8,698 bases of DNA from CAYRIF01 sp964424205 (lineage in GTDB: Bacteria > Bacteroidota > Bacteroidia > Cytophagales > Cyclobacteriaceae): positions 1 to 8,698 of the forward strand of contig CAYRIF010000156.1 of NCBI GenBank assembly GCA_964424205.1, in the 5' to 3' direction. Below are positions 1 to 6,926 of this stretch, piece by piece. Within the stretch, counting starts at the first letter, position 1. Every line of letters starts with the position of its first letter. Under the pieces are notes generated by a model that made no database searches, was not told where the DNA came from, and was given only the letters and a program-made list of their open reading frames with translations. A program made the translations under genes and the position numbers.

Positions 1-234
1 CAGGTAGTGGGCGGTGCACTGCCTGATGTATATACCATGCCTTTTCATAGTTTAAACTTTACACTTAACAAGGCATTTGGGAAAGACCAAAACTCAAATT
101 TAAGTATCAAGGTGAAGAACTTGCTAGGAGAGAAAAATCAAAGTGTTTATCAATCATTTGGTGCTCAAGATCAAATATTTAGATTAAGAGACCCTGGCAC
201 TTCTTTTTCTGTTGGATATAGCATTAGGTTTTAG
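1..234 (+). CDS. TonB-dependent receptor, C-terminal fragment
   Basis: The reading frame is open from base 1 to the stop at 232-234, giving 77 codons; the true start lies left of the window. The fragment has alternating polar and hydrophobic stretches typical of the last outer-membrane beta strands. It carries an 'NLSIKVKNLLGEKN' segment, which resembles the 'v.NLfdk.' motif near the end of TonB-dependent receptors, and a 'DPGTSFSVGYSIRF' tail with a terminal phenylalanine, the usual C-terminal signal for beta-barrel assembly. By family knowledge such receptors import siderophores, glycans or other ligands using TonB energy, but too little is present here to name a substrate. No SusD partner follows; the next gene is on the opposite strand. 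Another outer-membrane barrel family is possible. Confidence 0.75.
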   Translation, partial: QVVGGALPDVYTMPFHSLNFTLNKAFGKDQNSNLSIKVKNLLGEKNQSVYQSFGAQDQIFRLRDPGTSFSVGYSIRF

Positions 235-250
235 TTCCTTAGTTTAGATG

Positions 251-307
251 CCTGACAGGTTTTTCTTGTGCAACGATGCCTTGGCGAAGGGGCATAAACC
301 TGTCAGG
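251..307. repeat. Nested palindrome, REP-like intergenic element
   Basis: CCTGACAGGTTT (251-262) and AAACCTGTCAGG (296-307) are perfect 12-base inverted copies. Each arm is itself an odd palindrome (CCTG-A-CAGG). Inside lies a second stem, ATGCC (276-280) with GGCAT (291-295). The element fills most of the gap between two convergent genes. Neither exit from the hairpin has a clear T tract, so it is not a textbook intrinsic terminator, although it could still stop or stabilise both transcripts. The form suits a dispersed extragenic palindrome (REP/BIME-like), but no second copy occurs in this window, so repetition is inferred. Confidence 0.55.
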
Positions 308-316
308 TATAATTTA

Positions 317-1345
317 TCAACTAAACCGCCGCCTCACCAGATTCAAAAAAGAATCTACGGCGTCACTTTCTTTTTTCCAATGGTTGGATTTTGCAAAGTC
401 ATTTTCAATCATGCTAAAGGCTTCTTTGTAATCAGCACATTTTTCTAGTTTTTCAACTGATGCATTAAAGTTATCAGCATTTCCATCAAAAAGCTCATTG
501 ATAAACCTGTATTTTTGGTTAATTGACAGGTCATTTTTTAGGCTGGAAATGTTGTCATTTTTTAATTGGTCAGCAATCGTTGGAGCGACTTTCAGCTTTA
601 TTTTGTCATTAATGGTTTCAATTTTTTCAGTAAATTTTTCATTGACAGTGAGTACGCTATCTCCTTGTTCAGCATTAATATCAGACGTTACTATTATATT
701 TCCCTCAGGGATATCATCATAAAAACTATTAATATCAAGCATTTCAATTTTCGAAAATTCACCCACATACTTTTCAAAATCGTCGGGCTCTTCGCTTGTA
801 CTACCAATCACTTCATCTAAGTATTTCAGCGCCTTTGCACTACTTACATTTTCTTCTTTTTCTTCTTCTATTTTTTTCCAAAGTTCGTTATAGAGAAATT
901 TATTAATCTTTACATATTTTCCTCTTTGCTTTAGCGCGTCTAATTTGATTAATCCGTTTTCAGCGTTGTTGATAAAATTTCTGTAATAGTCGTAAGGGGA
1001 AATAACAATTAGTATCGTATCCTTTACCGCTGATATTACCAATGGTTCAAAATCGGGACGTTTAATGTTGATATTTTGAGAAAGTAAGTTCATAAAATTT
1101 TTTAGAGACTCCTTTACTTTCGGTGCTTCAAAATCAAAATAGGGGCTTTTTAATTTTTCAGTTTCCTTTTCCCAAGAGATAAACAAGTGCTTGAGAATAA
1201 ATAAATTTACCTGATTTATTTCCGAAAAACTGAGAATCTCCTGCCCGGTAATTGATTCATTATTGTTAAAAAATGCACCAAGCAATGCCTTGGCGGTTTT
1301 TTTGCTGTACTGCTCAATTGAATGATGATTTAGTTTGCTCTCCAT
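317..1345 (-). CDS. Conserved Bacteroidota protein of unknown function
   Basis: The product is 342 residues from the ATG at 1345. The frame stays open to an ATG at 1387, but that start is rejected because a TAnnTTTG box (1371-1378) lies between the two and would leave the longer form untranscribed. There is no signal peptide or membrane segment, so it is probably cytoplasmic. The N-terminal part (about 15-150) is helical and contains 'YFDFEAPKVKESL' and 'SPYDYY' (116-121), which I recognise as typical of a Bacteroidota family without a known role. A charged, variable middle (about 155-270) follows. The C-terminal part (about 275-342) has 'KYRFINELFDGN' and ends 'LVRRRFS', again conserved in that family. 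No catalytic motif is visible. It is divergent from tdk and convergent with the receptor gene. I do not assign a function. Confidence 0.85.
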   Translation of the reverse strand: MESKLNHHSIEQYSKKTAKALLGAFFNNNESITGQEILSFSEINQVNLFILKHLFISWEKETEKLKSPYFDFEAPKVKESLKNFMNLLSQNINIKRPDFEPLVISAVKDTILIVISPYDYYRNFINNAENGLIKLDALKQRGKYVKINKFLYNELWKKIEEEKEENVSSAKALKYLDEVIGSTSEEPDDFEKYVGEFSKIEMLDINSFYDDIPEGNIIVTSDINAEQGDSVLTVNEKFTEKIETINDKIKLKVAPTIADQLKNDNISSLKNDLSINQKYRFINELFDGNADNFNASVEKLEKCADYKEAFSMIENDFAKSNHWKKESDAVDSFLNLVRRRFS

Positions 1346-1370
1346 GATGTTGTGAATATAATGAATATGA

Positions 1371-1378
1371 CAAAGATA
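1371..1378 (-). promoter_or_regulatory. -7 promoter element for the unknown-function gene
   Basis: Read on the minus strand this is TATCTTTG, a full match to the Bacteroidota -7 consensus TAnnTTTG. It lies 25 bases upstream of the ATG at 1345, leaving a leader of roughly 20 bases. I find no clear TTG/TTTG -33 element at the usual 19-21 base spacing, which lowers confidence. It decides the start choice for the downstream gene. Confidence 0.5.
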
Positions 1379-1400
1379 ACGATTCAAAAAATTAATTTAT

Positions 1401-1408
1401 TATTTTTG
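1401..1408 (+). promoter_or_regulatory. -7 promoter element for tdk
   Basis: TATTTTTG fits TAnnTTTG exactly and ends 25 bases before the tdk ATG at 1434. It faces away from the minus-strand box at 1371-1378, so the two promoters are back to back within about 40 bases. A -33 TTG is not evident. The surrounding sequence is very AT-rich, so a chance match is possible. Confidence 0.5.
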
Positions 1409-1433
1409 AAAGTTCATAATTTAAAATGACTGG

Positions 1434-2036
1434 ATGTTTATTGAGCCACATTTCGGAGGAGGAAAGCATAAAGGAAATCGACAAACTGGTTGGATAGAAG
1501 TGATTTGTGGGTCTATGTTTTCCGGAAAAACTGAGGAACTCATCAGGCGGCTGAACAGGGCATATATCGCCAAACAAAAAGTAGAGATTTTCAAACCTGC
1601 CATTGATGTGCGCTATGACCATGAGGATGTGGTGTCACACAACGAGAATAAAATTAGGTCAACACCTGTAAATTTTGCCAATGATATTTTGCTTTTGGCG
1701 TCGGATTGTGAAATTGTAGGCATTGACGAAGCACAATTTTTTGATGATTTGCTAGTTGAAGTATGTGTGAAACTTGCTAATAGTGGGAAGCGTGTTATTG
1801 TTGCTGGGTTGGATATGGACTTTGAAGGAAAACCTTTTGGATCCATGCCTGCGCTGATGGCAGTGTCTGAGTTTGTCACCAAGGTACACGCCATATGTAT
1901 GTTATGTGGCGATGTGGCGTCGTATTCTTATAGACTTGCCACCTCAAAAGAAACGGTGCTGCTGGGTGAAACACAAGAATATGAGGCACGCTGTCGAAAA
2001 TGTTTTGTGAAAGGGTTGGAAGAAAAAAATAATTAA
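1434..2036 (+). CDS. tdk: Thymidine kinase (type II)
   Basis: This 200-residue enzyme transfers the ATP gamma-phosphate to thymidine to give dTMP in the pyrimidine salvage pathway, in the cytoplasm. The start 'MFIEPH' is typical of Bacteroidota TdK and sets the ATG at 1434. The P-loop GSMFSGKT is at 26-33, and the Walker B-like 'DEAQFF' is at 98-103 with the catalytic Glu99. 'GLDMDF' is at 125-130. The lasso region that closes over the nucleoside is at about 170-185 (Tyr183). Four cysteines (155, 158, 187, 190) form an intact structural zinc site; from memory, some Bacteroidota homologues lack it. The length is normal for the bacterial family. It has its own candidate promoter and is divergent from the unknown-function gene. 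A 215-base structured gap separates it from porZ. Confidence 0.96.
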   Translation: MFIEPHFGGGKHKGNRQTGWIEVICGSMFSGKTEELIRRLNRAYIAKQKVEIFKPAIDVRYDHEDVVSHNENKIRSTPVNFANDILLLASDCEIVGIDEAQFFDDLLVEVCVKLANSGKRVIVAGLDMDFEGKPFGSMPALMAVSEFVTKVHAICMLCGDVASYSYRLATSKETVLLGETQEYEARCRKCFVKGLEEKNN

Positions 2037-2089
2037 TAACTGCTCTAATTAAAAATGTATTGAGACTTTTTAAAAGATATATTATCACA

Positions 2090-2221
2090 CCAATGCTATT
2101 GTCCATGGTATTTGAGAAGGTAGCCTATCTCGCTCAGAGTCTCCTGAAAGGGACGCTGAGTATTAACTTGAATAGCCATTGGGAAGCAGACTTTCTACTG
2201 GTTTTCCCAGGAAGGAATGGT
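2090..2221 (+). ncRNA. Candidate structured RNA: porZ leader or small RNA
   Basis: This part of the 215-base tdk-porZ gap can form several good helices. P1 pairs 2090-2100 with 2171-2182 (11 bp, one bulged C). Inside P1 are a hairpin at 2114-2120/2124-2131 (7 bp, one bulged A) and a second at 2133-2137/2156-2160, continued by 2139-2143/2150-2154 around a CTGAAA loop; together they make a three-way junction. A further hairpin, 2176-2185 with 2204-2208 and 2216-2220 (CCATT/AATGG and GGGAA/TTCCC), overlaps the right strand of P1, so both cannot form together. I cannot match it to a known class. It lacks the SRP GGAAG/AGCAGCC core, tRNA arms, and the RNase P and cobalamin or TPP cores. A 6S-type RNA or a cis-acting leader are the options I would test. 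No clear TAnnTTTG box precedes it. Confidence 0.4.
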
Positions 2222-2224
2222 GAT

Positions 2225-2233
2225 AGAGGAGGT
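2225..2233 (+). promoter_or_regulatory. Strong Shine-Dalgarno-like motif at unusual distance
   Basis: AGAGGAGGT is an almost ideal anti-16S match, but it ends about 18 bases before the porZ ATG at 2252, too far for normal use. No useful start codon lies closer: TTG at 2248 would hit a stop after four codons. Strong Shine-Dalgarno sites are uncommon in Bacteroidota, so it may be a structural part of the RNA candidate; AGGAG (2227-2231) is complementary to CTCCT at 2141-2145. Confidence 0.25.
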
Positions 2234-2251
2234 CGTCTTAACCACTGTTGG

Positions 2252-4519
2252 ATGGTGTATAAACTATTAATCGTACTGTTGTTAGTTACATCAGTTGATG
2301 TAAGCGCTCAAAATGACATTCCAATCGGTACGTGGCGCTCACATTTTTCTTATTACAATGCCAAAACATTAGCACTTGCCAACGAAAAAGTTTATTGTGG
2401 TACAGAAAATGGGCTTTTCTTTTTTGATAAAAATGAAAATACAACGACCATACTTTCAAAAGTAAATGGGCTAAGCGACGTCGGCATTAGTAGTCTTGCT
2501 TATCTAACTGCCAAAGATTTGCTTTTCATCGCATATGCCAATGGAAATATTGACTTACTTCAAAATAATGAAATTACCAATGTCAAGACTATTAAAACAG
2601 CAGACTTTAGTACTTCAAAGCGAATAAATCATATCGGTGCAGACAATTATTTTGCTTATTTATCCACAGATTTTGGGGTGGTTGTTTTTGACTTAGAGAA
2701 AAAAGAAATTAAGGAGTCTTATAAAGAAATTGGTGAAAATGCCACAGTGCTGCAAATCTTAAGTAGCACTATTGTGCGGGATAGCCTTTTTGTAGCGACG
2801 GATAAAGGCGTCTTGGCAACTTCGCTTGATCCACAAGTGAATAGGCTAGATTTTCAAAACTGGAGAAGATTTGACGCGATAACAGGCATTCCTAAAGTAG
2901 CCATTAGTGCTATTAGTGCTAGAAATGAGGTGGTTTATGCGACAATAGACAATGATAGTATTTACCGGTACGATGGGCACACATGGAAAGCCATCCATAA
3001 AGTTGATGGTACGGTGAATTCGATGACCCAATCTGGAGCGGCAATTTTTATTTCACTAAGTAGTCAACTACTGAAACTGGATAGGTCAGATAATTTGTCT
3101 CAAATAAATGAAAGCATCATTGAGCAACCATTTTTTGCTATGACTGACATGAATAGTCACCTATGGGTGGCGGATGGAACAAATGGACTTGTTACTAACG
3201 TCAATAATGCCTTTGAAAGCATTCGTCCTAACGGATTGTTTTTTGATGCGGTGTGGCGGCTCAGAAGTTTTGATAAAAAGTTAGTCGCATTGGCAGGAGG
3301 CTATACCAATGGTGTTCCGCATCGCAACGAAAATGGATTTTCTGTTTTTGAAAATGGACAATGGAAAAACTATAATAGTACAGGGATTTCGGACGTCACC
3401 GCAATTCCAGAAGTAAAGGATTTGGTAGATGTTGCCTATGATTCTTTTACAGGAAAAATATATTTTGCTTCCTTTGGCTACGGAATTATAGCCTGGGATG
3501 GTGAAGAGACTTTCTTCATTAGTGATGAAAATACAGCGGGTAGCACCTTGCAAAACACAAATGCGCCGGAGCATTTCACAAAAGTATCAAGTGTTGCGTT
3601 TGATTTCGAAGGAAATTTATGGATGCTGAACCATGGTACTACCTTTCCATTGCAGGTTTTGAATACAGACGGTACATGGCAGGCATTTCCCCCATCTTCT
3701 GTTAATGCGAAAAGCACAGGGAAATTGCTAATCCCCGACGCACAGCATAAATGGTTGATGAGTGATAATGGGACAGGCATTATAGTGTTTGACGAAGAAA
3801 ATAACGAGACGAGAAGCATTACCTCAGGTTTTGAAAACGGCAGGTTGCCAAATAACAGAATCAATGATGTTGTTGAAGATAATAATGGTGAAATTTGGAT
3901 AGGTACAAAGCTGGGTGTTGTTTTTTTTCCGACATCTTTTAGTATCATTAATGAAGAATCACTGGTGGCAAATGTACCGTTTTTTGACAACCGCCCATTG
4001 CTTTCCAAAGAAGACATATCCGCAATTGAAGTGGATGGCGGTAATAGAAAATGGATTGGTACGAGCAATGGACTTTGGCTGTTTGGCGAAGCAGGGGAAT
4101 CTTTGGTTTTTAAATTCACAGCAGAAAATAGCCCACTCCCTTCTAATAAAATAATTGACTTGGAAATTGAGGGAACCACGGGAGAGTTGTTCATAGCCAC
4201 CGATAAGGGGATGGTTTCTTTTAGAAGTACGGCGACAATGGGTACACCAATGCATCAATCTGTAAAGATTTTCCCAAATCCTGTGAAAAGCAATTTTAAT
4301 GGTACTGTAGGTATTTCAGGACTTGCTAACAATGCATTGGTAAAGATAACGGATATTTCAGGAAAATTGATTTTTGAAATAAGGGCGCAAGGAGGGACTG
4401 CTACATGGAATGCAAGAGGGTACAATGGACAAAGGGCGAGTACGGGTGTTTATCTAGTTTTCAGCGCTACGGCTAATGGTGAAGAGACTTTTGTAGGAAA
4501 AATTGCGGTGGTGAATTAA
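2252..4519 (+). CDS. porZ: PorZ-like type IX secretion system protein
   Basis: The product is 755 residues from the ATG at 2252, where a clear signal peptide begins (1-19, cleavage after VSA). The frame runs open to a TTG at 2060, but those 64 extra residues would bury the signal peptide and overlap the structured gap. After cleavage comes 'GTWRSHFSYYNA' (26-37), typical of PorZ, then beta-propeller blades with repeated 'GT.NGL' turns: 50-55, 'EIWIGTKLG' 547-555, 'WIGTSNGL' 601-608 and 'FIATDKG' 647-653. The final 89 residues (667-755) form a T9SS type A sorting-like domain with 'PNPV' at 675-678 and 'GKIAVVN' at the end. By family knowledge PorZ sits on the cell surface with PorU, PorV and PorQ, and helps attach cargo to anionic lipopolysaccharide. 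Size matches the family. The exported-protein gene and recO follow at short distances. Confidence 0.88.
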   Translation: MVYKLLIVLLLVTSVDVSAQNDIPIGTWRSHFSYYNAKTLALANEKVYCGTENGLFFFDKNENTTTILSKVNGLSDVGISSLAYLTAKDLLFIAYANGNIDLLQNNEITNVKTIKTADFSTSKRINHIGADNYFAYLSTDFGVVVFDLEKKEIKESYKEIGENATVLQILSSTIVRDSLFVATDKGVLATSLDPQVNRLDFQNWRRFDAITGIPKVAISAISARNEVVYATIDNDSIYRYDGHTWKAIHKVDGTVNSMTQSGAAIFISLSSQLLKLDRSDNLSQINESIIEQPFFAMTDMNSHLWVADGTNGLVTNVNNAFESIRPNGLFFDAVWRLRSFDKKLVALAGGYTNGVPHRNENGFSVFENGQWKNYNSTGISDVTAIPEVKDLVDVAYDSFTGKIYFASFGYGIIAWDGEETFFISDENTAGSTLQNTNAPEHFTKVSSVAFDFEGNLWMLNHGTTFPLQVLNTDGTWQAFPPSSVNAKSTGKLLIPDAQHKWLMSDNGTGIIVFDEENNETRSITSGFENGRLPNNRINDVVEDNNGEIWIGTKLGVVFFPTSFSIINEESLVANVPFFDNRPLLSKEDISAIEVDGGNRKWIGTSNGLWLFGEAGESLVFKFTAENSPLPSNKIIDLEIEGTTGELFIATDKGMVSFRSTATMGTPMHQSVKIFPNPVKSNFNGTVGISGLANNALVKITDISGKLIFEIRAQGGTATWNARGYNGQRASTGVYLVFSATANGEETFVGKIAVVN

Positions 4520-4559
4520 TTGATAAGTAAATTTGGCAATATAACTTTAGAATATAACG

Positions 4560-5537
4560 ATGAAAAAACTTTTGGTACTGCTCATACTATTTACAAGTAT
4601 TAATGTCTCATATGGACAAGAAATAGACTCCGTTGACTTTGAGAATTTCAAAAAATTCCTTCCATATATGTTAAAGGGAATGAATGAAGCATCTTCTAAA
4701 GAATTAGATGAGAGAACTTCCGGAAAGTTTAAAAAACCATGGAAGATTAAGGCTTTAGAAAAAGGGAAAGCGGAGAAAATCCTTAGCAAACTGGTTGAAA
4801 ATCGCAGATTTGAAATAGAGAAGGATTATCAGGGTGAGTGGAAGCTAAAGTTTTTTTCTAAGCTGCAAGATTTTGAAACGGCTGATGAAATATATGAAAG
4901 TAATGGTTTATTATCCAATGTGTACATTCAAATTTCAGATATAAAAATACTTGACGAAAAAGGGAATTCTATTTATGTAACAGGACAAAATAAAAGCGTT
5001 CGAAACAATGAATCACACGAATTGGATTTTAATAGTAGCCAAATAAATACTACTTTCCCAATCAATGGGAACTACAAAAATGTTAAAGGGAATATAACGA
5101 TAACAATGAAAGAGTTTTCAGACATCCAGTATATGGAGTTTGATAGAAACGCTAGAAATGTAATTTTTAATTTAGGTGGGTATAAAGGAATTGAATTGCT
5201 GAAAGTTGAAAAAAACAAAGCATATTTTGTTTTGCCTACTGTTATAAAGGGCTTGCAAATTGTATCTACAAATAAAAATAACGAAAATTTTTCAATGAAC
5301 ATGGTGGCAAATTTTCCAAAAAAAATTTATGATTTTGGAGTGATTAAGGGAAGGACAGATGAAGATATAAATAAATTTATTGAGGAATTATCTATGGATG
5401 AAGTGTATAGAAAATCGAAAATCTTAATTTATGAAACAAATGGTACTATAGAAAACCTATATATATTCAAAAAATCGAAACAAGTGGAATTAGGAACAAG
5501 AACGTTAGAAATACTACTTAAGGACAGTTCACATTAG
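4560..5537 (+). CDS. Exported protein of unknown function
   Basis: The product is 325 residues. It starts at an ATG followed by a typical Sec signal peptide (MKK, hydrophobic 4-14, cleavage likely after the Gly at 19, 'VSYG|Q'), so it should reach the periplasm or be secreted. There is no lipobox cysteine, no second membrane segment and no C-terminal T9SS sorting domain. The mature part is rich in Lys, Glu and Asn, with alternating beta-strand-like segments. I recognise no family. It begins 40 bases after porZ and ends 18 bases before recO, so co-transcription is likely. A weak -7-like TAACTTTA (4542-4549) is present but close to the ATG. Two hand-counted 60-base blocks hold 18 and 16 G+C, versus 24 in a recO block and 19 and 27 in two porZ blocks; this hints mildly at a different origin. 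Confidence 0.75.
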   Translation: MKKLLVLLILFTSINVSYGQEIDSVDFENFKKFLPYMLKGMNEASSKELDERTSGKFKKPWKIKALEKGKAEKILSKLVENRRFEIEKDYQGEWKLKFFSKLQDFETADEIYESNGLLSNVYIQISDIKILDEKGNSIYVTGQNKSVRNNESHELDFNSSQINTTFPINGNYKNVKGNITITMKEFSDIQYMEFDRNARNVIFNLGGYKGIELLKVEKNKAYFVLPTVIKGLQIVSTNKNNENFSMNMVANFPKKIYDFGVIKGRTDEDINKFIEELSMDEVYRKSKILIYETNGTIENLYIFKKSKQVELGTRTLEILLKDSSH

Positions 5538-5555
5538 GTTGTATTTATTATTCAA

Positions 5556-6236
5556 ATGCTATACAAAACAAGAGGCATTGTACTTAATTTTATAAAATAC
5601 CGAGAGACTTCTATCATCGTTCGGATTTATACCGAGGAATTTGGGTTGACATCTTATATTGTCAACGGGGTGCGTAGTAAAAAATCAAAGAACAAAATAG
5701 CACTTTTTCAGCCACTGACTTTGCTTGACCTAGTAGTTTATAATCGTAAGAACAGCAACCTGAATCGTATTTCAGAAATAAAATGTGCAGCACCTTTTGC
5801 AGAAATTCCTACCAATATAAAAAAATCTACCATGGCATTATTTATGACTGAAATGTTAGTAAAAACACTAAAAGGAGAGGAGGGAAATGCGCAATTGTTT
5901 GATTTTTTGTACCAATCGATTTTGGTATTGGAACATATGCATCACGGGTATGAAAATTTCCACCTGCAATTTATTTTGAAACTCGCACGCTATCTCGGAT
6001 TTGCACCACAGTCGGCAGAAGAAATTTTGCACCAGGTGCATGGTGCAGTAGCAAAGCAGACTGATGAATTACAGCGGTTGGATAAGCTATTAAAACTTTC
6101 ATATCAAGAGAAAGTTGAAGTTACTAACGCCATGAGAAGAAATCTCTTAATCAAAATACTTGATTTTTATCGGCTGCATGTTGATGCGCTGGGTGAAGTG
6201 AAATCACTGACTGTGCTGCATGCAGTTTTGAATTGA
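5556..6236 (+). CDS. recO: DNA repair protein RecO
   Basis: RecO (226 residues here) works with RecF and RecR to load RecA onto SSB-coated single-stranded DNA in gap repair, and also anneals DNA strands. The N-terminal OB-fold covers about 1-80 with the typical opening 'YKTRGIVLNFIKYRETS', a strand ending 'VNGVR' (36-40) and a basic 'SKKSKNK' patch (41-47) suited to DNA contact. The rest is the helical domain with 'LARYLGFAP' (143-151), a recognisable RecO segment. The zinc-finger cysteines found in some RecO proteins are absent, as is usual in Bacteroidota. Length is near the lower normal limit. The gene follows the exported-protein gene by 18 bases. Its stop lies 6 bases from the stop of the convergent response regulator, with no terminator hairpin visible between them. 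Confidence 0.93.
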   Translation: MLYKTRGIVLNFIKYRETSIIVRIYTEEFGLTSYIVNGVRSKKSKNKIALFQPLTLLDLVVYNRKNSNLNRISEIKCAAPFAEIPTNIKKSTMALFMTEMLVKTLKGEEGNAQLFDFLYQSILVLEHMHHGYENFHLQFILKLARYLGFAPQSAEEILHQVHGAVAKQTDELQRLDKLLKLSYQEKVEVTNAMRRNLLIKILDFYRLHVDALGEVKSLTVLHAVLN

Positions 6237-6242
6237 GGTTAT

Positions 6243-6926
6243 CTACGTCAAACTAACGAGTTTAAACCCAATCCCCCGTACAGTCAATATCTCTAAATCA
6301 GGATCCGCCTTTAGGTGTTTTCTTAACTTGGTGATGTACACATCCATACTTCTGGCATTGAAGTAGGTATCATCACCCCAAATGATTTTCAAAGCCATGC
6401 TGCGGTCTAGGGTTTCTCCAAAATTGATACTTAATAGTCTAAGTAGTTCGGTTTCTTTTGAGGTAAGTTTGGTTTCCGTATCACCAAACTTTAACACATG
6501 AATATCATAGTGAAAAATGAATTTTCCGATGTTGAAAATTTGTGATTTATGCTCGTGCGTCTCGTTCTTGGTTCTTTTTAGAATGGCTTTGATTCTCAAT
6601 AAAAGCTCTTCCATGACAAATGGCTTGGTCATATAATCATCCGCCCCTATTTTCAATCCTTTGATGGTATCTTCTTTCATGGCTTTGGCGGTCAGAAAAA
6701 TGATAGGAACCTGCTTGTCAATGACTTTCACCTCTTTGGCAAGTGAAAACCCATCTTTTTTGGGAAGCATAATATCAAAAATACACAAATCAAATAGCCC
6801 TTTGTCAAATGCTTTCAATCCTTCTTCTCCATCGCTGCATAACTTTGTTTCAAAGCCTTTTACGTCCAAATATTCTTTCAATATTTGCCCTAAGTTTGGG
6901 TCATCTTCTACTAAAAGTATTTTCAT
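6243..6926 (-). CDS. rprY: OmpR-family response regulator, RprY-like
   Basis: The product is a 227-residue DNA-binding response regulator. The receiver domain (about 1-118) has the acidic pair Asp8/Asp9, the phosphoacceptor Asp51 in 'FDIMLPKKDG', Thr79 in 'FLTAK' and Lys101 in 'TKPF'. The winged-helix domain (about 129-225) carries the recognition helix around 'ARSMDVYITKLRKHLK' (191-206) and the wing 'VRGIGFKL'. All key residues are present. Its start overlaps the kinase stop as ATGA (6923-6926), indicating translational coupling with the kinase encoded just upstream on the same strand. The closest named relative I recall is RprY of Bacteroides and Porphyromonas; the symbol rests on that resemblance. 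Its own target is unknown, but OmpR-type regulators bind direct repeats one helical turn apart, and such an array lies upstream of this operon at 8577-8611. Confidence 0.93.
   Translation of the reverse strand: MKILLVEDDPNLGQILKEYLDVKGFETKLCSDGEEGLKAFDKGLFDLCIFDIMLPKKDGFSLAKEVKVIDKQVPIIFLTAKAMKEDTIKGLKIGADDYMTKPFVMEELLLRIKAILKRTKNETHEHKSQIFNIGKFIFHYDIHVLKFGDTETKLTSKETELLRLLSINFGETLDRSMALKIIWGDDTYFNARSMDVYITKLRKHLKADPDLEILTVRGIGFKLVSLT

Noticed and set aside
1346..1387. Upstream ATG at 1387 for the minus-strand unknown-function gene
   Set aside because: A TAnnTTTG promoter box lies between the two ATGs, and the extra 14 residues do not resemble the rest of the protein.
2150..2182. TPP-riboswitch-like words (CTGAG followed by CTTGAA)
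   Set aside because: The required ACCTGAT and GCGTAGGGAA-type cores are absent, and the downstream gene is not thiamine-related.
2186..2247. tRNA-like fragments (CTTTCTA loop on +, GTGGTTAAGACG on -)
   Set aside because: No T-arm GTTCGAATC, acceptor stem or consistent cloverleaf can be formed around them.
2060..2251. N-terminal extension of porZ from a TTG at 2060 (64 extra residues)
   Set aside because: It places a normal signal peptide in the middle of the protein, the extension resembles no exported protein start, and the DNA is better explained by RNA helices.
3478..4200. Long minus-strand open frame (240 codons) inside porZ
   Set aside because: It lies wholly antisense to well-supported propeller coding sequence and its product is low-complexity and Ser-rich, unlike any family I know.
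4542..4549. Promoter for the exported-protein gene (TAACTTTA)
   Set aside because: It has one mismatch to TAnnTTTG, lies only 10 bases before the ATG and has no -33 at proper spacing; co-transcription with porZ is simpler.
6237..6242. Bidirectional terminator between recO and the response regulator
   Set aside because: The gap is only 6 bases and I find no hairpin with a T tract there; the two transcripts probably overlap at their 3' ends.
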